A DNA stretch of 36,126 bases from Bdellovibrionales bacterium GWA1_52_35 (GTDB lineage: Bacteria > Bdellovibrionota > UBA1018), in assembly GCA_001769805.1 (NCBI GenBank), contig MEPO01000033.1, positions 1-36,126 of the forward strand. Direction: 5' to 3'. The notes beneath the pieces were generated by a model, which was not told the origin of the DNA, did not search any database, and saw only the letters and a list, made by a program, of their open reading frames with translations. The translations under genes and the position numbers were made by a program. Within the stretch, counting starts at the first letter, position 1; every line of letters begins with the position of its first letter. Below are positions 24,202 to 32,474 of this stretch, piece by piece.

Positions 24202-24260
24202 GTTTTCCCTCTTGATTGAGGGTTCCTTCACGGGAACCGGGGAACCCGAGGAGGGAAAAC
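24202..24260 (-). other. Nested hairpin in leader of the zinc-ribbon gene
   Basis: Outer arms GTTTTCCCTC (24202-24211) and GAGGGAAAAC (24251-24260) are a perfect 10-bp inverted repeat. Inside lies a second perfect pair, GGGTTCC (24220-24226) and GGAACCC (24241-24247). The structure ends about 25 bases before the zinc-ribbon start codon. It could be an mRNA control element, a small RNA, or a DNA structure such as a transfer or recombination site. There is no U-run, so it is not a plain terminator. Confidence 0.6.
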
Positions 24261-24442
24261 AGCGACGTAGGGAGAGCGGACCTCGCCCCGACCGCGAATG
24301 CGGCAAGGCGAATGACAGGAGCGGAGCGACTGGCGTGAGACCTGCGGAGGGGCGAATCAGGGCCGCGCCCGAAGGAGCGTCAACCACAGAAACAACGCGG
24401 AGACACCCCGAAACACCAGGCAGCTCGTGCTGGCGCTCAGAA

Positions 24443-24613
24443 CTATTTTGTCTGTGGCAAAAGCATCGCCTGGCCCCACTTCGAGGCCTGCGATTCGTGG
24501 ATCAGATGAAGTTGCGCCACCCTGACGATGTGCAAGATACGCGGAAGCTGGCCCGTGGATGTGGCCAGCACAGCAAGAACAGCCGCTACGTGGATGAGTT
24601 TTTGGATTCCCAT
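24443..24613 (-). CDS. Small hydrophobic peptide (56 aa)
   Basis: A short gene with a strong ribosome-binding site (AAGGAGG seven bases before the ATG). The product begins MGIQKLIHVAAVLAVLATST and continues GQLPRILHIV, giving one membrane-like segment, then a segment LHLIHESQASKWGQAM. It is a paralogue of the 23567-23749 product over the first 28 residues (shared KLI..A.VLAV.A.STGQL..IL). It overlaps the end of the recombinase-like gene by 28 bases. The function is unknown. Confidence 0.6.
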   Translation of the reverse strand: MGIQKLIHVAAVLAVLATSTGQLPRILHIVRVAQLHLIHESQASKWGQAMLLPQTK

Positions 24614-24972
24614 GAGAGTACCTCCTTAAGGAATTCGGGATGAGATTGATGCCATTCGAGTATGCGATGCACAGTGCACCGGTCCCAGCGTTTGGCGAGT
24701 CGAGGACGAAACTTTTGGTCATTGAGGTGGTCAGCAATTTCCCGCGAGTTCCGGCCGGAGTCCTCCAGCTTGAGGATAATTAGGAAGGTCTCGTACTCCT
24801 GCGGATGCCTGACGGCCCGCCCTCGCTCGTACCGGAACCCATAAGGCGAATTCCATCGGCCCTTACCGCGAAGGACTTTCCGATCCATTCGCCATGCATC
24901 GCGATCGGAAGAACGGAGAACCCCAGCACTCTCCAATTGAATCCGAATACCCTCTCGCGATTTGCCGAGCAC
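24586..24972 (-). CDS. Serine-recombinase DNA-binding part (fragment or unusual start)
   Basis: The 128 residues from the GTG at 24972 include SPYGFRYERGRAVRHPQEY and IADHLNDQKFRPRLAKRW...VHRIL, the recombinase-domain pattern (PF07508) of large serine recombinases. The N-terminal catalytic resolvase domain is absent. The same frame stays open upstream to about 25130 and encodes a helix-turn-helix (KKSIELFRSGHSITEISRVL), but has no ATG, GTG or TTG. An ATG at 25046 is one frame off, next to a run of A, so a frameshift is likely. It is probably a decayed or DNA-binding-only remnant beside an attachment-like site. Confidence 0.6.
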   Translation of the reverse strand: MLGKSREGIRIQLESAGVLRSSDRDAWRMDRKVLRGKGRWNSPYGFRYERGRAVRHPQEYETFLIILKLEDSGRNSREIADHLNDQKFRPRLAKRWDRCTVHRILEWHQSHPEFLKEVLSWESKNSST

Positions 24973-25105
24973 CCTTGAGATCTCCGTAATGGAGTGCCCA
25001 GACCTGAATAGTTCGATCGATTTTTTGAGTTTTTCACGTTTCCCATTTATGCTAACGCTCAGTAACTGATGAGGTTTTAGTTTTGATGTTGTCGAAGGAT
25101 TTGGG

Positions 25106-25129
25106 ACCCCAAAATTTAATGCCTCGCGT
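25106..25129 (+). repeat. Direct repeat copy 1 (att-like)
   Basis: A 24-bp sequence beginning ACCCCAAAATTTAATG is repeated exactly at 29699-29722. It runs into the terminator stem. It lies next to the recombinase remnant, so a recombination site is possible. Confidence 0.6.
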
Positions 25130-25168
25130 TATTTACGGATTTATCCGAAGATTTCGCGGGGCTTTTTT
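25121..25168 (+). terminator. Rho-independent terminator (plus-strand direction)
   Basis: Stem GCCTCGCG (25121-25128) pairs with CGCGGGGC (25155-25162, one G-U), followed by six T. An inner CGGA/TCCG hairpin sits in the loop. No plus-strand gene ends here in the window, so it may be left over from an earlier arrangement. Confidence 0.65.
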
Positions 25169-25180
25169 GTATCTGCGATT

Positions 25181-25207
25181 AGCACCGTGCGTTCACGTCA
25201 CGGTGCT
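25181..25207. repeat. Perfect 9-bp inverted repeat
   Basis: AGCACCGTG and CACGGTGCT are separated by nine bases. There is no T-run. It lies 20 bp beyond the terminator and could be a recombinase site or the end of a lost element. Confidence 0.45.
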
Positions 25208-25498
25208 CCGGTAACATCAAGTACTAACGAGCCGCCAGTCATTGCCTTCTCATGCAACGACTGGATTGTGGCAATCTCGTTTTGAAAAGAGTTTGTACAG
25301 CCCAAATCGGCATTTAGACCCGCGTCAGAGAATTTGAATCCAAAAATTTTATAAAAAATTGTCCTTCCCGCTCATTTGCGCGGGGGAAGAAGGCGGTCGT
25401 GTGCCTTCTGTTTGATCACGCTTCTTTCCGGGCGGTGGATTTACAGCAGGCGAGCCGCTCGTCTGGGCCTGTCGGGTGCTCTCAAGGCGCACCACTCC

Positions 25499-25552
25499 CT
25501 TTGGATGTCCGAATAGCTAAGTGTTGTGGGTTCAAATCCGTCTCACCAACCA
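25499..25552 (+). pseudogene. tRNA-Ser-like remnant
   Basis: GGATGTCCGAATAGCTAAG resembles the D-arm half of a class II tRNA such as tRNA-Ser, and GGGTTCAAATCC...CTCACCAACCA resembles a T-arm and CCA end. The anticodon and variable arms are missing and the T-stem pairs poorly. It cannot be functional and may be a leftover of integration at a tRNA gene. Confidence 0.35.
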
Positions 25553-25623
25553 ATTTCAAAGCCCCTAAAATCGAGAAACTTCTCATCTGATTGTCAAAGA
25601 ACGGATCATTTTGTGGATCCGTA

Positions 25624-26991
25624 CTAGCCGAATCCGATAGCAGGTTCAGGCTTGTACTGCCATGCCTCTATGAGTCGAGTCACCGCCTCTCTAAAACGCA
25701 GCGGGATTTTCATCGTGAGTGTCCTTGCGTGTTTAATCAACCGTCCTGGAATGAATATGAACTTTCTCCTCAATTTCTTCGCGAAATGTGGCTTGTCCGG
25801 GCGATCTAGTACGGCAATTGTTCTCAAAAAATTGTGCGCCACTAATCCAAGCTGCCCATATGCGTGATTGGCCGAGAGCTTCTGGCAAGGGAAATGCTTC
25901 ATGTCGTAATTGTATTTTTCCTCGCGGATAAAATTTTCGCTATTGCCCCTCTTGCGATGATGCTCAATGACCTCCTGATCCGTCTTCTTGAACAGATTGA
26001 AGTTCGTCATCACGGCATAATATTCCCAGACCCCGCCCATCTGATTCAAAAGGGGCAAATCCTGGCTCTTCGTCCTGACCACTACGACTGAAAACCTCAG
26101 ACTATCGCTCCAGCTCGGACGATAAAGATAATGCCCGACTTCACATTCTGGGAGCTTTTCACCGCGTTTTTCAGCCTTTTTCACATCTGCTTCGGACCAA
26201 ATCCAAGGCGTCCAATTTGTGATCTCGTTCTTATCGTTCATCCAGCCCATGTTCTCGTGAGCCGTGATCGTGAAGCGATATCCCAGCCTTAAGCAAGCTC
26301 GAAGAACCCCTTCATTACAGAACGCACTGTCCGCTCGAAAATACTTCTCGTCGTTATGCGAGAGCCCGGTCGTACAGCTCTCCAAAAGCTGCTCAGCTCC
26401 GACGCTGCTAAACGTATTGCCCGGACGCAACTCCATCCCATGGCAAAGCCCAACCTCGTCAAACGCCACCAAAGAGTCCAGACACCACTCTTTCTTGTAA
26501 TTCCACGCGAGTCCTTCCATTTTCTCGCCGTGCTGCACGTGAGAGGTCGAGTCGATATCGAGGATCAGAGGCTTGTTTTTAGCTATTTTCTTGCGATAAC
26601 TCATCGCCTGGCGGTGCAGAAAATGATTCAAATCCTTCCGGTTCTCGTCTGTAAAATCCCTCAACCAATCTCCGGTGGCCCGTGGCTTCGGTGTCTCTCC
26701 TAAAGCTGACTCGACTCCCGGCTCGTCCTCGAATTCCTCCTGATCATCGATCGAATCCTGGCCGTGAATAAACCCGGCCATCAGACTCAAAGCAAAAACC
26801 TCAGTTGGATACGAGTTATTACTGACGCGTTTCGGAAGGCACTGAATGAACTCAGGAAAGTGCGGCGTCTCTGCAAAGAGATCAATCAGCGTGCCTGTGG
26901 TCGCATACGAGGTCATTTCCTCCTCGACCCACTCGATTTTGACCTGTGGTTTTTCCCAAACCTTCGCTTCCCGGAACTTTCGTTTGCTCAT
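25624..26991 (-). CDS. IS1380-type transposase
   Basis: About 455 aa from the ATG at 26991 (MSKRKFRE). It has the DDE features of the IS1380 family: LDIDSTSHVQHG, FRADSAFCNEG, and the REEKYNYDMKHFPC...NHAYGQLGLVAHNFLR block. It is uninterrupted and probably still encodes a full transposase. The terminal inverted repeats could not be fixed with confidence; weak matching segments lie near 25570 and 27070. It sits against the stop of the secreted HExxH gene at 27084, so the insertion may have trimmed that gene's 3' flank. Confidence 0.88.
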   Translation of the reverse strand: MSKRKFREAKVWEKPQVKIEWVEEEMTSYATTGTLIDLFAETPHFPEFIQCLPKRVSNNSYPTEVFALSLMAGFIHGQDSIDDQEEFEDEPGVESALGETPKPRATGDWLRDFTDENRKDLNHFLHRQAMSYRKKIAKNKPLILDIDSTSHVQHGEKMEGLAWNYKKEWCLDSLVAFDEVGLCHGMELRPGNTFSSVGAEQLLESCTTGLSHNDEKYFRADSAFCNEGVLRACLRLGYRFTITAHENMGWMNDKNEITNWTPWIWSEADVKKAEKRGEKLPECEVGHYLYRPSWSDSLRFSVVVVRTKSQDLPLLNQMGGVWEYYAVMTNFNLFKKTDQEVIEHHRKRGNSENFIREEKYNYDMKHFPCQKLSANHAYGQLGLVAHNFLRTIAVLDRPDKPHFAKKLRRKFIFIPGRLIKHARTLTMKIPLRFREAVTRLIEAWQYKPEPAIGFG

Positions 26992-27083
26992 GGCGCACGA
27001 CAATACCAAGCCCGGCTAGTGCTGAAAATTGAAATGCGCGTATTCACCCATCGGGTGAACGGAGTTTCGACGTGAATCAGTTT

Positions 27084-28415
27084 TCAGACTCTGTACATCC
27101 GGTCAAATCTGACAAATTCAAAATTTTTTAAATGCGGATCTGGGGTACAGATCGAGTTCTCCGGCGCAGTTGAACAGCTTTTCTTTGCCATCGCACGCAC
27201 CTGATCCAACAATACAGTAATCTTCAAACTCGAAAGATCCTGCGCTGCTCTCGATGGATCAGTGATGATCTGAGAAATTGCGCGAGTAGTATTGTTCATT
27301 TGCACGGCCACTGTGTGAAATTCCGAATCTGCGACCTTGGCCAAAACAGATCCAAACTCATTAAGGCGTTCCTTTAGGTCTGTAATTGCCAAATCAAAAG
27401 TCCGCTTTCTCTCACCATACTCTCTGACCTTTGAACAGACGATCTTCGCCTCTTCGATCTTGTATGGCTCTGCAATCAATCCTGGCCCATAGATTCCGTC
27501 CGAAAATATGCGCGAATGCCCCTGAGCAAGGTATCGTTTTACATTGGCATCAATTCCAGTGAGAGCCGACTCGCACAAGTTCGGGCAATTATCGATCTGG
27601 CCACGATAGAACTGACCATCTAATGACTTCGGAAAACAAGCCGCTTGGATGAAATATATTCGATCATCGAAAAGCGGATCCAGTGAGCAGCTATTTGCTG
27701 AGCGCGCCTTTGCTTTGCCTTCCAAGTGCCACCCCGTATTATTGGCCGGAAGAGCATGAAGAGCCTCATGAAACAACAACGATCCCAGCACCATTGTTTG
27801 CTGAGCCATTGTTTCCGGAGACGTGACATTCGCTGGATCGATCAACCCGACCCGCCCTGAGCCGTCCATCTGTAAGCTAACCTGATAGTCATGTTCAGCA
27901 GCAGCACTGGTCGTGTATCGTCCGAACAAGACCTTCGATGGACTCCAACCATGGTCGACGATTGCTCTCATTTCTGCGTCATGATGCCCCTGGACGGGCT
28001 GGCAGATTATCACCATGCGCCGAAGGATCGATATAATGCCCGGCAATTCTCGAAATCCAAATGCACGTTGGCAATTGTTCAGTTGAGAAACAGCATAAGA
28101 CAGAGCTTTCTCGATTTTTCCAACCGTAAATGGCTTCTTGAGCTCACGTGGTCCGGTCGTGCATGAAGAATCAATGATTGCTCCGAAAGTGGTGGCAATG
28201 TCATCTTCTTGTGGCCGTCGCAAATACAGCTGCCCCAGTCGATCCATCTCCTGAGCCCATTTGCTTGGCTCGATAAGCCCGCCATTTTCTGGTGAACAAT
28301 TCCCGACGACGGATGACTCGGCTAAGCTAATCTCCGAATTAACAGAGAAGAGCACGAGAACCGCAATCAGCGCAGAAAGCCGAAGATGCCTGAAGACTTT
28401 CACCTGGTAGAGCAA
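27084..28415 (-). CDS. Secreted protein with HExxH metal-binding motif
   Basis: A 443-aa protein with a signal peptide (about 31 residues). A central LFHEALHAL (HExxH, roughly residues 214-222) follows a glycine-rich beta region, as in many zincin metalloproteases, with an H-rich segment NTGWHLEGKAKA soon after. There are about fourteen cysteines, which suggests a disulfide-rich extracellular or periplasmic enzyme. The C-terminal 120 residues are helical. The exact peptidase family was not recognised. The gene is isolated between two insertion sequences, as often seen for hydrolases of predatory bacteria, though that link is inference. Confidence 0.68.
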   Translation of the reverse strand: MLYQVKVFRHLRLSALIAVLVLFSVNSEISLAESSVVGNCSPENGGLIEPSKWAQEMDRLGQLYLRRPQEDDIATTFGAIIDSSCTTGPRELKKPFTVGKIEKALSYAVSQLNNCQRAFGFRELPGIISILRRMVIICQPVQGHHDAEMRAIVDHGWSPSKVLFGRYTTSAAAEHDYQVSLQMDGSGRVGLIDPANVTSPETMAQQTMVLGSLLFHEALHALPANNTGWHLEGKAKARSANSCSLDPLFDDRIYFIQAACFPKSLDGQFYRGQIDNCPNLCESALTGIDANVKRYLAQGHSRIFSDGIYGPGLIAEPYKIEEAKIVCSKVREYGERKRTFDLAITDLKERLNEFGSVLAKVADSEFHTVAVQMNNTTRAISQIITDPSRAAQDLSSLKITVLLDQVRAMAKKSCSTAPENSICTPDPHLKNFEFVRFDRMYRV

Positions 28416-28557
28416 AAAGATCCCCCTCTTTAGCTATTCGTCGAAATTACAAGTTAGCTTTATCAAAGAAATACTTGAGTAATATGAATCTGCAAAACCA
28501 GGTTGGGGTACTGACATTAGGAAAAGCGAATATCACCTTGAAAACGGCACGAATCGC

Positions 28558-29653
28558 TCCTACAACTTGAATTCAGGTACCCAGTGCAACACTAGGTATA
28601 AAAAATAGAAGGGCCGATCTGGTCCTCTGATACCTTCCGACCTTACAAAAGAGAGGAGAGTATCAGGTGAGTTACCAACGATTGACCCGCGAGGAGAGAT
28701 TCCAAATTCAAGCCCTCCTGGTCAGAAAAACGTCCGTTAGGGATATCGCTCGGATCTTAAACAGGCAGCAACCATCAGCCGCGAGATTCGTCGCAATCGC
28801 CCAGGTGGACGGCTTTACCGAGCTGCCAAAGCAGCGCAAAGAGCCGAGTCACTCAGAATCAACCAGCACCCAAGGCATAAGATCTCTGGATCGGTCGAGA
28901 AAGATCTCGTCGCATCATTAAAACTTGGATGGAGCCCGGAACAAATCTCTGGCCGCTGGAAGCAAAACGGGATCGCCATCACCCATGAGACTATTTATCA
29001 GTTCATTTACAGAAAAAGCCAAAAAGAAGAACAAAATCTTTACCTCTTTCTCCCCAGAAAACGTAAAAGACGACGAAGCCATGCAACACACAAGAAGCAC
29101 GTTTTAGCGGGAAAACGGCTCAATCTTCCCTCAATCGAAGATCGTCCAGAGATCGTCGATACTCGCTCACGACTGGGAGACTTTGAGCGCGACTCCATCG
29201 TAAGCCCAAGACGGCAGGGATCTGGAATATTGACCATCGTGGATCGTAAGTCTCGCCTTACGCGAATTGGCAAGCTCCCTACCCTCGATTCCAACGATGC
29301 ACACAGACTCACCGTTTCCCTACTCAAGGGATTGCCGATTCACACCATCACCAACGACAACGGCCCGGAGTTTTCAATGTACGAGCAAACTTCAAAACTC
29401 CTTGGGGCTGACATATTCTTCTCTAAACCTTACAGCTCCTGGCAGAGAGGCACGAACGAAAACACGAACGGTCTCATCCGGCGATTCTTCCCGAAAGGGA
29501 CCCATTTCAACTCCGTTTCTGAGAAAGACATCAGGGCGGTGGAAAAGCTTCTGAACTCTAGACCTAGAAAATGTTTGGGCTTTCGCACCCCTCTTGAGGT
29601 ACATAATGAATCAGTCGGGTGTTGCAATGAGTTCTAGAATCCAAGTTATAGGA
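28558..29653 (+). mobile_element. IS30-family insertion sequence
   Basis: Terminal inverted repeats of about 35 bp lie at 28558-28592 and 29619-29653. They share TCCTA, AACTTG, ATTC and TGCAACAC, with 25 of the inner 32 positions identical. They enclose a single transposase gene that is frameshifted. No target-site duplication is evident. The element size of 1.1 kb is normal for IS30. Confidence 0.8.
28667..29637 (+). pseudogene. IS30-family transposase, frameshifted
   Basis: It starts with GTG after GAGAGGAG and opens as YQRLTREERFQIQALL with the IS30 helix-turn-helix. The frame breaks near 28763-28771, after ARILNR. The rest continues in the -1 frame (TISREIRRN, LGWSPEQISGR, THETIYQFIY, FERDSIV, TIVDRKSRLT, TNDNGPEFS) to the stop at 29637. 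All DDE regions remain, and one missing base after AACAGG explains the break. There is no canonical slippery heptamer, so loss of function is more likely than programmed frameshifting. Confidence 0.82.
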
Positions 29654-29698
29654 AAAAATCAGCGCCAAGTGGCTGAAAAGATTGTGAACGGGTCAAGC

Positions 29699-29722
29699 AC
29701 CCCAAAATTTAATGCCTCGCGT
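29699..29722 (+). repeat. Direct repeat copy 2 (att-like)
   Basis: This is an exact copy of the 24 bp at 25106-25129, 4593 bp away and in the same orientation. The segment between them carries two insertion sequences and the HExxH gene. Confidence 0.6.
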
Positions 29723-29762
29723 CATTTGCTGATTTTCCAGCCAGTTTCGCGGGGCTTTTTTT
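29714..29762 (+). terminator. Rho-independent terminator after the IS30 element
   Basis: Stem GCCTCGCG (29714-29721) with CGCGGGGC (29748-29755) followed by seven T. The loop has its own GCTG/CAGC hairpin. The stem and T-run are the same as in the terminator at 25121-25168, while the loop sequence differs. Confidence 0.7.
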
Positions 29763-29870
29763 ATTGATGTACCAGGACAACAAAGCGCGCGATTACCTGG
29801 TCATGAGGCACGGCTAGCATGAAATAAAGAGTGCGCCGGCTACTCTCACGACCTTGCGAATGCCACCGGT

Positions 29871-31613
29871 CTATTTCTTTCCACCTGCATCCCTCAGAAC
29901 CTGCTCTAATTCTTTGAACCCGCGCTCCACGGCGATACTGAGTGACGTCTTCCCTGAAGAATCTTGTGCATTCACATTTGCGCCACGAGCTAGCAAGTAT
30001 TTCACGGTTTGAATACTGTTAGACACAGTTGCGTTCATAAGTGGTGTAAACCCACCTGTACCTGACGCATTAATCGCAGCCCCTAAATTCAGGATCTTTT
30101 CAGCGATGTCGCGAGCAAGATTGTCATCAAGCACACCAACAGCGGTGAACAAAGGCGTGAAACTACCCGAAACCGAGCTGTAATTAACGTATTCTTGATA
30201 ACTGAAGCCATCCGGCGCGTTCACGTCGACATTCTTTTCAATTAGCCTATTCACCAGATCGCCGTTGCCAATGAATAACATCAATGTCAGGGGCGAGACT
30301 GATACCGGCAACAAGGTCCTAAGGTACTGATCTTTCGGACTGAGCCGAACATAAATCTTCTGATTTAGCTCATCCCCGGCCATAGCTATCAATCGCGGAA
30401 TTATCGAGAACTGCGGACTGCCATTCAAAAGCGCCGTCCTAACCTCAGAGCGAGTTCTATTTCCATCGAACAATGAAGACAAAACTGCCAGCAGCGGTGT
30501 CAGCCCTTGGTCATCTCGAATTGCTGCATCCGCCCCGAATGAAAGCAAAGCATCAACTACATCCGTTTGTCCCTGAACAACTGCGCGATGCAATGGAGTC
30601 TGACCTCTGGTGTCACGGCTATTTACGAGACAGCCATTATCAATCAGCAGCTGAATCATATTCCGAGACACCGCAAAAAACAGAGGCGTCTGCAAGTCAC
30701 GATTAGTCTTTTCGGCAGTCGCGCCCTTCGAAATCAGGAGTCGTGCCAAATCGATGTTTTCGCTCTTAACGGCGATATGAAGAAGGGTATTTGAGCTGTC
30801 TTCGACGACCGTGTGATTCGGATCGGCCCCTTGCTCAAGAAAGGACTTGGCTTTGACGAGATTATTTTCGATTACACTGCGCTCAAGTTCATAGTTTAGA
30901 CGCCATTCGGCATCGTCACCAATATACTCTTCGTGCCCCTTTCCGAGCCCGATGCTGTTGATAAAGTCCAGGAATTCGTCGGCTGACATTTTTTCAAAGC
31001 GCCTTGTATGGACTAACACATTAAATCTTCTGACCGCCTCGATGTCCGACGTAAGATCCCATAGGAACTCATGGAAATACCCCATTGATACCTGCAATGG
31101 GTCTTCACCTATCTTGGCAAGAATGGCTTTGTCGTAGAAATACAGAATCTGCTCTCCGACAAGTCTCCTCGTAATGAGTTGATGAATATCTAAGGTTTTA
31201 GTTCCACGCCGATAGCAATTAGCTGGGAACTTAACCAAAATTCGTTCGTCTTTTACATCCTCAAGCCCGTATTCAGAAGGAACCCAGACCCTTGATTGAG
31301 TCGAGTCCGTTGTATTGCTTGTATAATATCTGAATGTTTTGAAAGCTACGCCAAGGGAACGATTCTTTTCACTCAAGAGCTTTTCAATACGATCCATGGA
31401 TTGTTTCAGGGACGACACTGCAACAAAATCGCGCTTACCCATTCCCTGAACCCGCGCAGTTAAGAAATCTAATGTATAATATCCGCTATATTCGCTCCCC
31501 GGAATCGCGCGGCACCATACAACATCACCACCGTTACCGGTTTCCGTGCCGGCATAGGCCAATGCCGGGGTGACGATTAGGGCAAGCATACTTAAAACGT
31601 ATTTGTAACTCAT
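29871..31613 (-). CDS. Secreted ankyrin-repeat protein with GNGGD N-terminal domain
   Basis: The 580-aa protein has a signal peptide (about 21 residues) followed by TETGNGGDVVWC, a motif typical of many Bdellovibrio secreted proteins. An N-terminal domain of about 215 residues follows. From about residue 240 to the end come roughly eight ankyrin repeats, for example NTLLHIAVKSENIDLARLLI, TPLHRAVVQGQTDVVDALL, TPLMNATVSNSIQTVKYLL and TSLSIAVERGFKELEQVL. Ankyrin repeats bind proteins, so it may be secreted or periplasmic and act on a partner. It starts nine bases after the TIGR02147 gene, forming a two-gene operon. Confidence 0.82.
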   Translation of the reverse strand: MSYKYVLSMLALIVTPALAYAGTETGNGGDVVWCRAIPGSEYSGYYTLDFLTARVQGMGKRDFVAVSSLKQSMDRIEKLLSEKNRSLGVAFKTFRYYTSNTTDSTQSRVWVPSEYGLEDVKDERILVKFPANCYRRGTKTLDIHQLITRRLVGEQILYFYDKAILAKIGEDPLQVSMGYFHEFLWDLTSDIEAVRRFNVLVHTRRFEKMSADEFLDFINSIGLGKGHEEYIGDDAEWRLNYELERSVIENNLVKAKSFLEQGADPNHTVVEDSSNTLLHIAVKSENIDLARLLISKGATAEKTNRDLQTPLFFAVSRNMIQLLIDNGCLVNSRDTRGQTPLHRAVVQGQTDVVDALLSFGADAAIRDDQGLTPLLAVLSSLFDGNRTRSEVRTALLNGSPQFSIIPRLIAMAGDELNQKIYVRLSPKDQYLRTLLPVSVSPLTLMLFIGNGDLVNRLIEKNVDVNAPDGFSYQEYVNYSSVSGSFTPLFTAVGVLDDNLARDIAEKILNLGAAINASGTGGFTPLMNATVSNSIQTVKYLLARGANVNAQDSSGKTSLSIAVERGFKELEQVLRDAGGKK

Positions 31614-31622
31614 AAAATCCTT

Positions 31623-32432
31623 CTATTTCTTCCTGGTTAACCTAAAGAGAGCCGGTACAAACGTATACACTTCCGTTCGATTCCCCTGCTCCAAAAAGTC
31701 TGTGAGTTTGCGCCGAAACTGGCTGATCATTTTGGCCGCATCTTGCAAACGATCGGGGTCTATTGCCATTGTCATCGTAGTAATATCGCGCTCATCGAGC
31801 GTCTGTTCGTCGAGAGACTCAATTGCCTTTTGTAGCACTTGGCGGCTGAACTTCCGAATAGCTGATGATGGAACACCATAGGAAGCCGTAAGGTTGATCT
31901 CTGTTTTCTTCAGTCCGCGTTTTTCATCTTCTTCCAGGAGTTCCAACTGTTTTAATCGTTGAACGGCCTGCTGCGTTTCATGAATTGAAATGCCCAGACG
32001 CGCGGCGATCCATCGAGGATCATTTTTGAAGCCCTTCGTTTCAACAAGTTCCAAAATAGCGTTGTGGTACCAGTCAGAGATAGCCTTGAACGCTTCGACG
32101 TCGAGCGTTGAGTAAGGGCTTTGAGCTGCCGCTTTTTCTTCTATTTTAAATTCAATGATCTTCTTAGCTGCCGCATTTTTGGCGTGAACGTAAAGGACTA
32201 GGTCGATAAATCGACTGGATTCATCGGGGGTCAACCCGAGCCTGTCTGCGATCTCAGCGGCAACCTCAATCGAAATACCCCTCTTGCCATTTAAGACATT
32301 ACTGAGAATTTGAGGGGAAACTCGAATATCTCTTGAAAACGCGCGAAGCGAATATTTCGGATTCGAGGCAATCCGTCGCTCCAATTCGTCTTTTAAAAAT
32401 GCCCGGTAGTCCCGGTACCTCGTTAATTCCAT
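31623..32432 (-). CDS. TIGR02147-family DNA-binding protein
   Basis: The start at 32432 gives 269 aa beginning MELTRYRDYRAFLKDELERR, the conserved N-terminus of the TIGR02147 family. A helix-turn-helix follows (YSLRAFSRDIRVSPQILSNVLNGKRGIS), then a second winged region (WIAARLGISIHETQQAVQRLKQLELLE) and the family C-terminus. These are presumed transcriptional regulators. A perfect palindrome (32475-32493) lies about 40 bp upstream and may be its own operator. The downstream ankyrin gene is the obvious co-regulated partner. Confidence 0.88.
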   Translation of the reverse strand: MELTRYRDYRAFLKDELERRIASNPKYSLRAFSRDIRVSPQILSNVLNGKRGISIEVAAEIADRLGLTPDESSRFIDLVLYVHAKNAAAKKIIEFKIEEKAAAQSPYSTLDVEAFKAISDWYHNAILELVETKGFKNDPRWIAARLGISIHETQQAVQRLKQLELLEEDEKRGLKKTEINLTASYGVPSSAIRKFSRQVLQKAIESLDEQTLDERDITTMTMAIDPDRLQDAAKMISQFRRKLTDFLEQGNRTEVYTFVPALFRLTRKK

Positions 32433-32474
32433 GGCGCGCTTTTTGTCATGCCATGCGCAGATTGTCAATTTGTA

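Larger units (their letters stand above)
25047..25623. other. Non-coding junction region with att-like repeat, terminator, hairpin and tRNA-like remnant
   Basis: No gene is supported in this stretch. It holds direct-repeat copy 1 with a terminator (25106-25168), a perfect hairpin (25181-25207), a CTTCCCGC/GCGGGGGAAG dyad near 25367-25391, and a decayed tRNA-like stretch (25499-25552) just before the IS1380 transposase gene. Confidence 0.5.

Noticed and set aside
24134..24643. Plus-strand frame of 169 codons across the small-peptide region
   Set aside because: Its composition is low-complexity Arg/Gly/Glu-rich, it runs through the nested hairpin, and it lies antisense to two better-supported short genes.
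25570..27083. Terminal inverted repeats for the IS1380 element
   Set aside because: Only weak, gapped similarity around GAAACT is visible at the two sides, so I could not fix the element's ends.
28757..28771. Programmed -1 frameshift in the IS30 transposase
   Set aside because: The local sequence CTTAAACAGG is not a canonical X-XXY-YYZ slippery site and IS30 elements normally have one uninterrupted frame.
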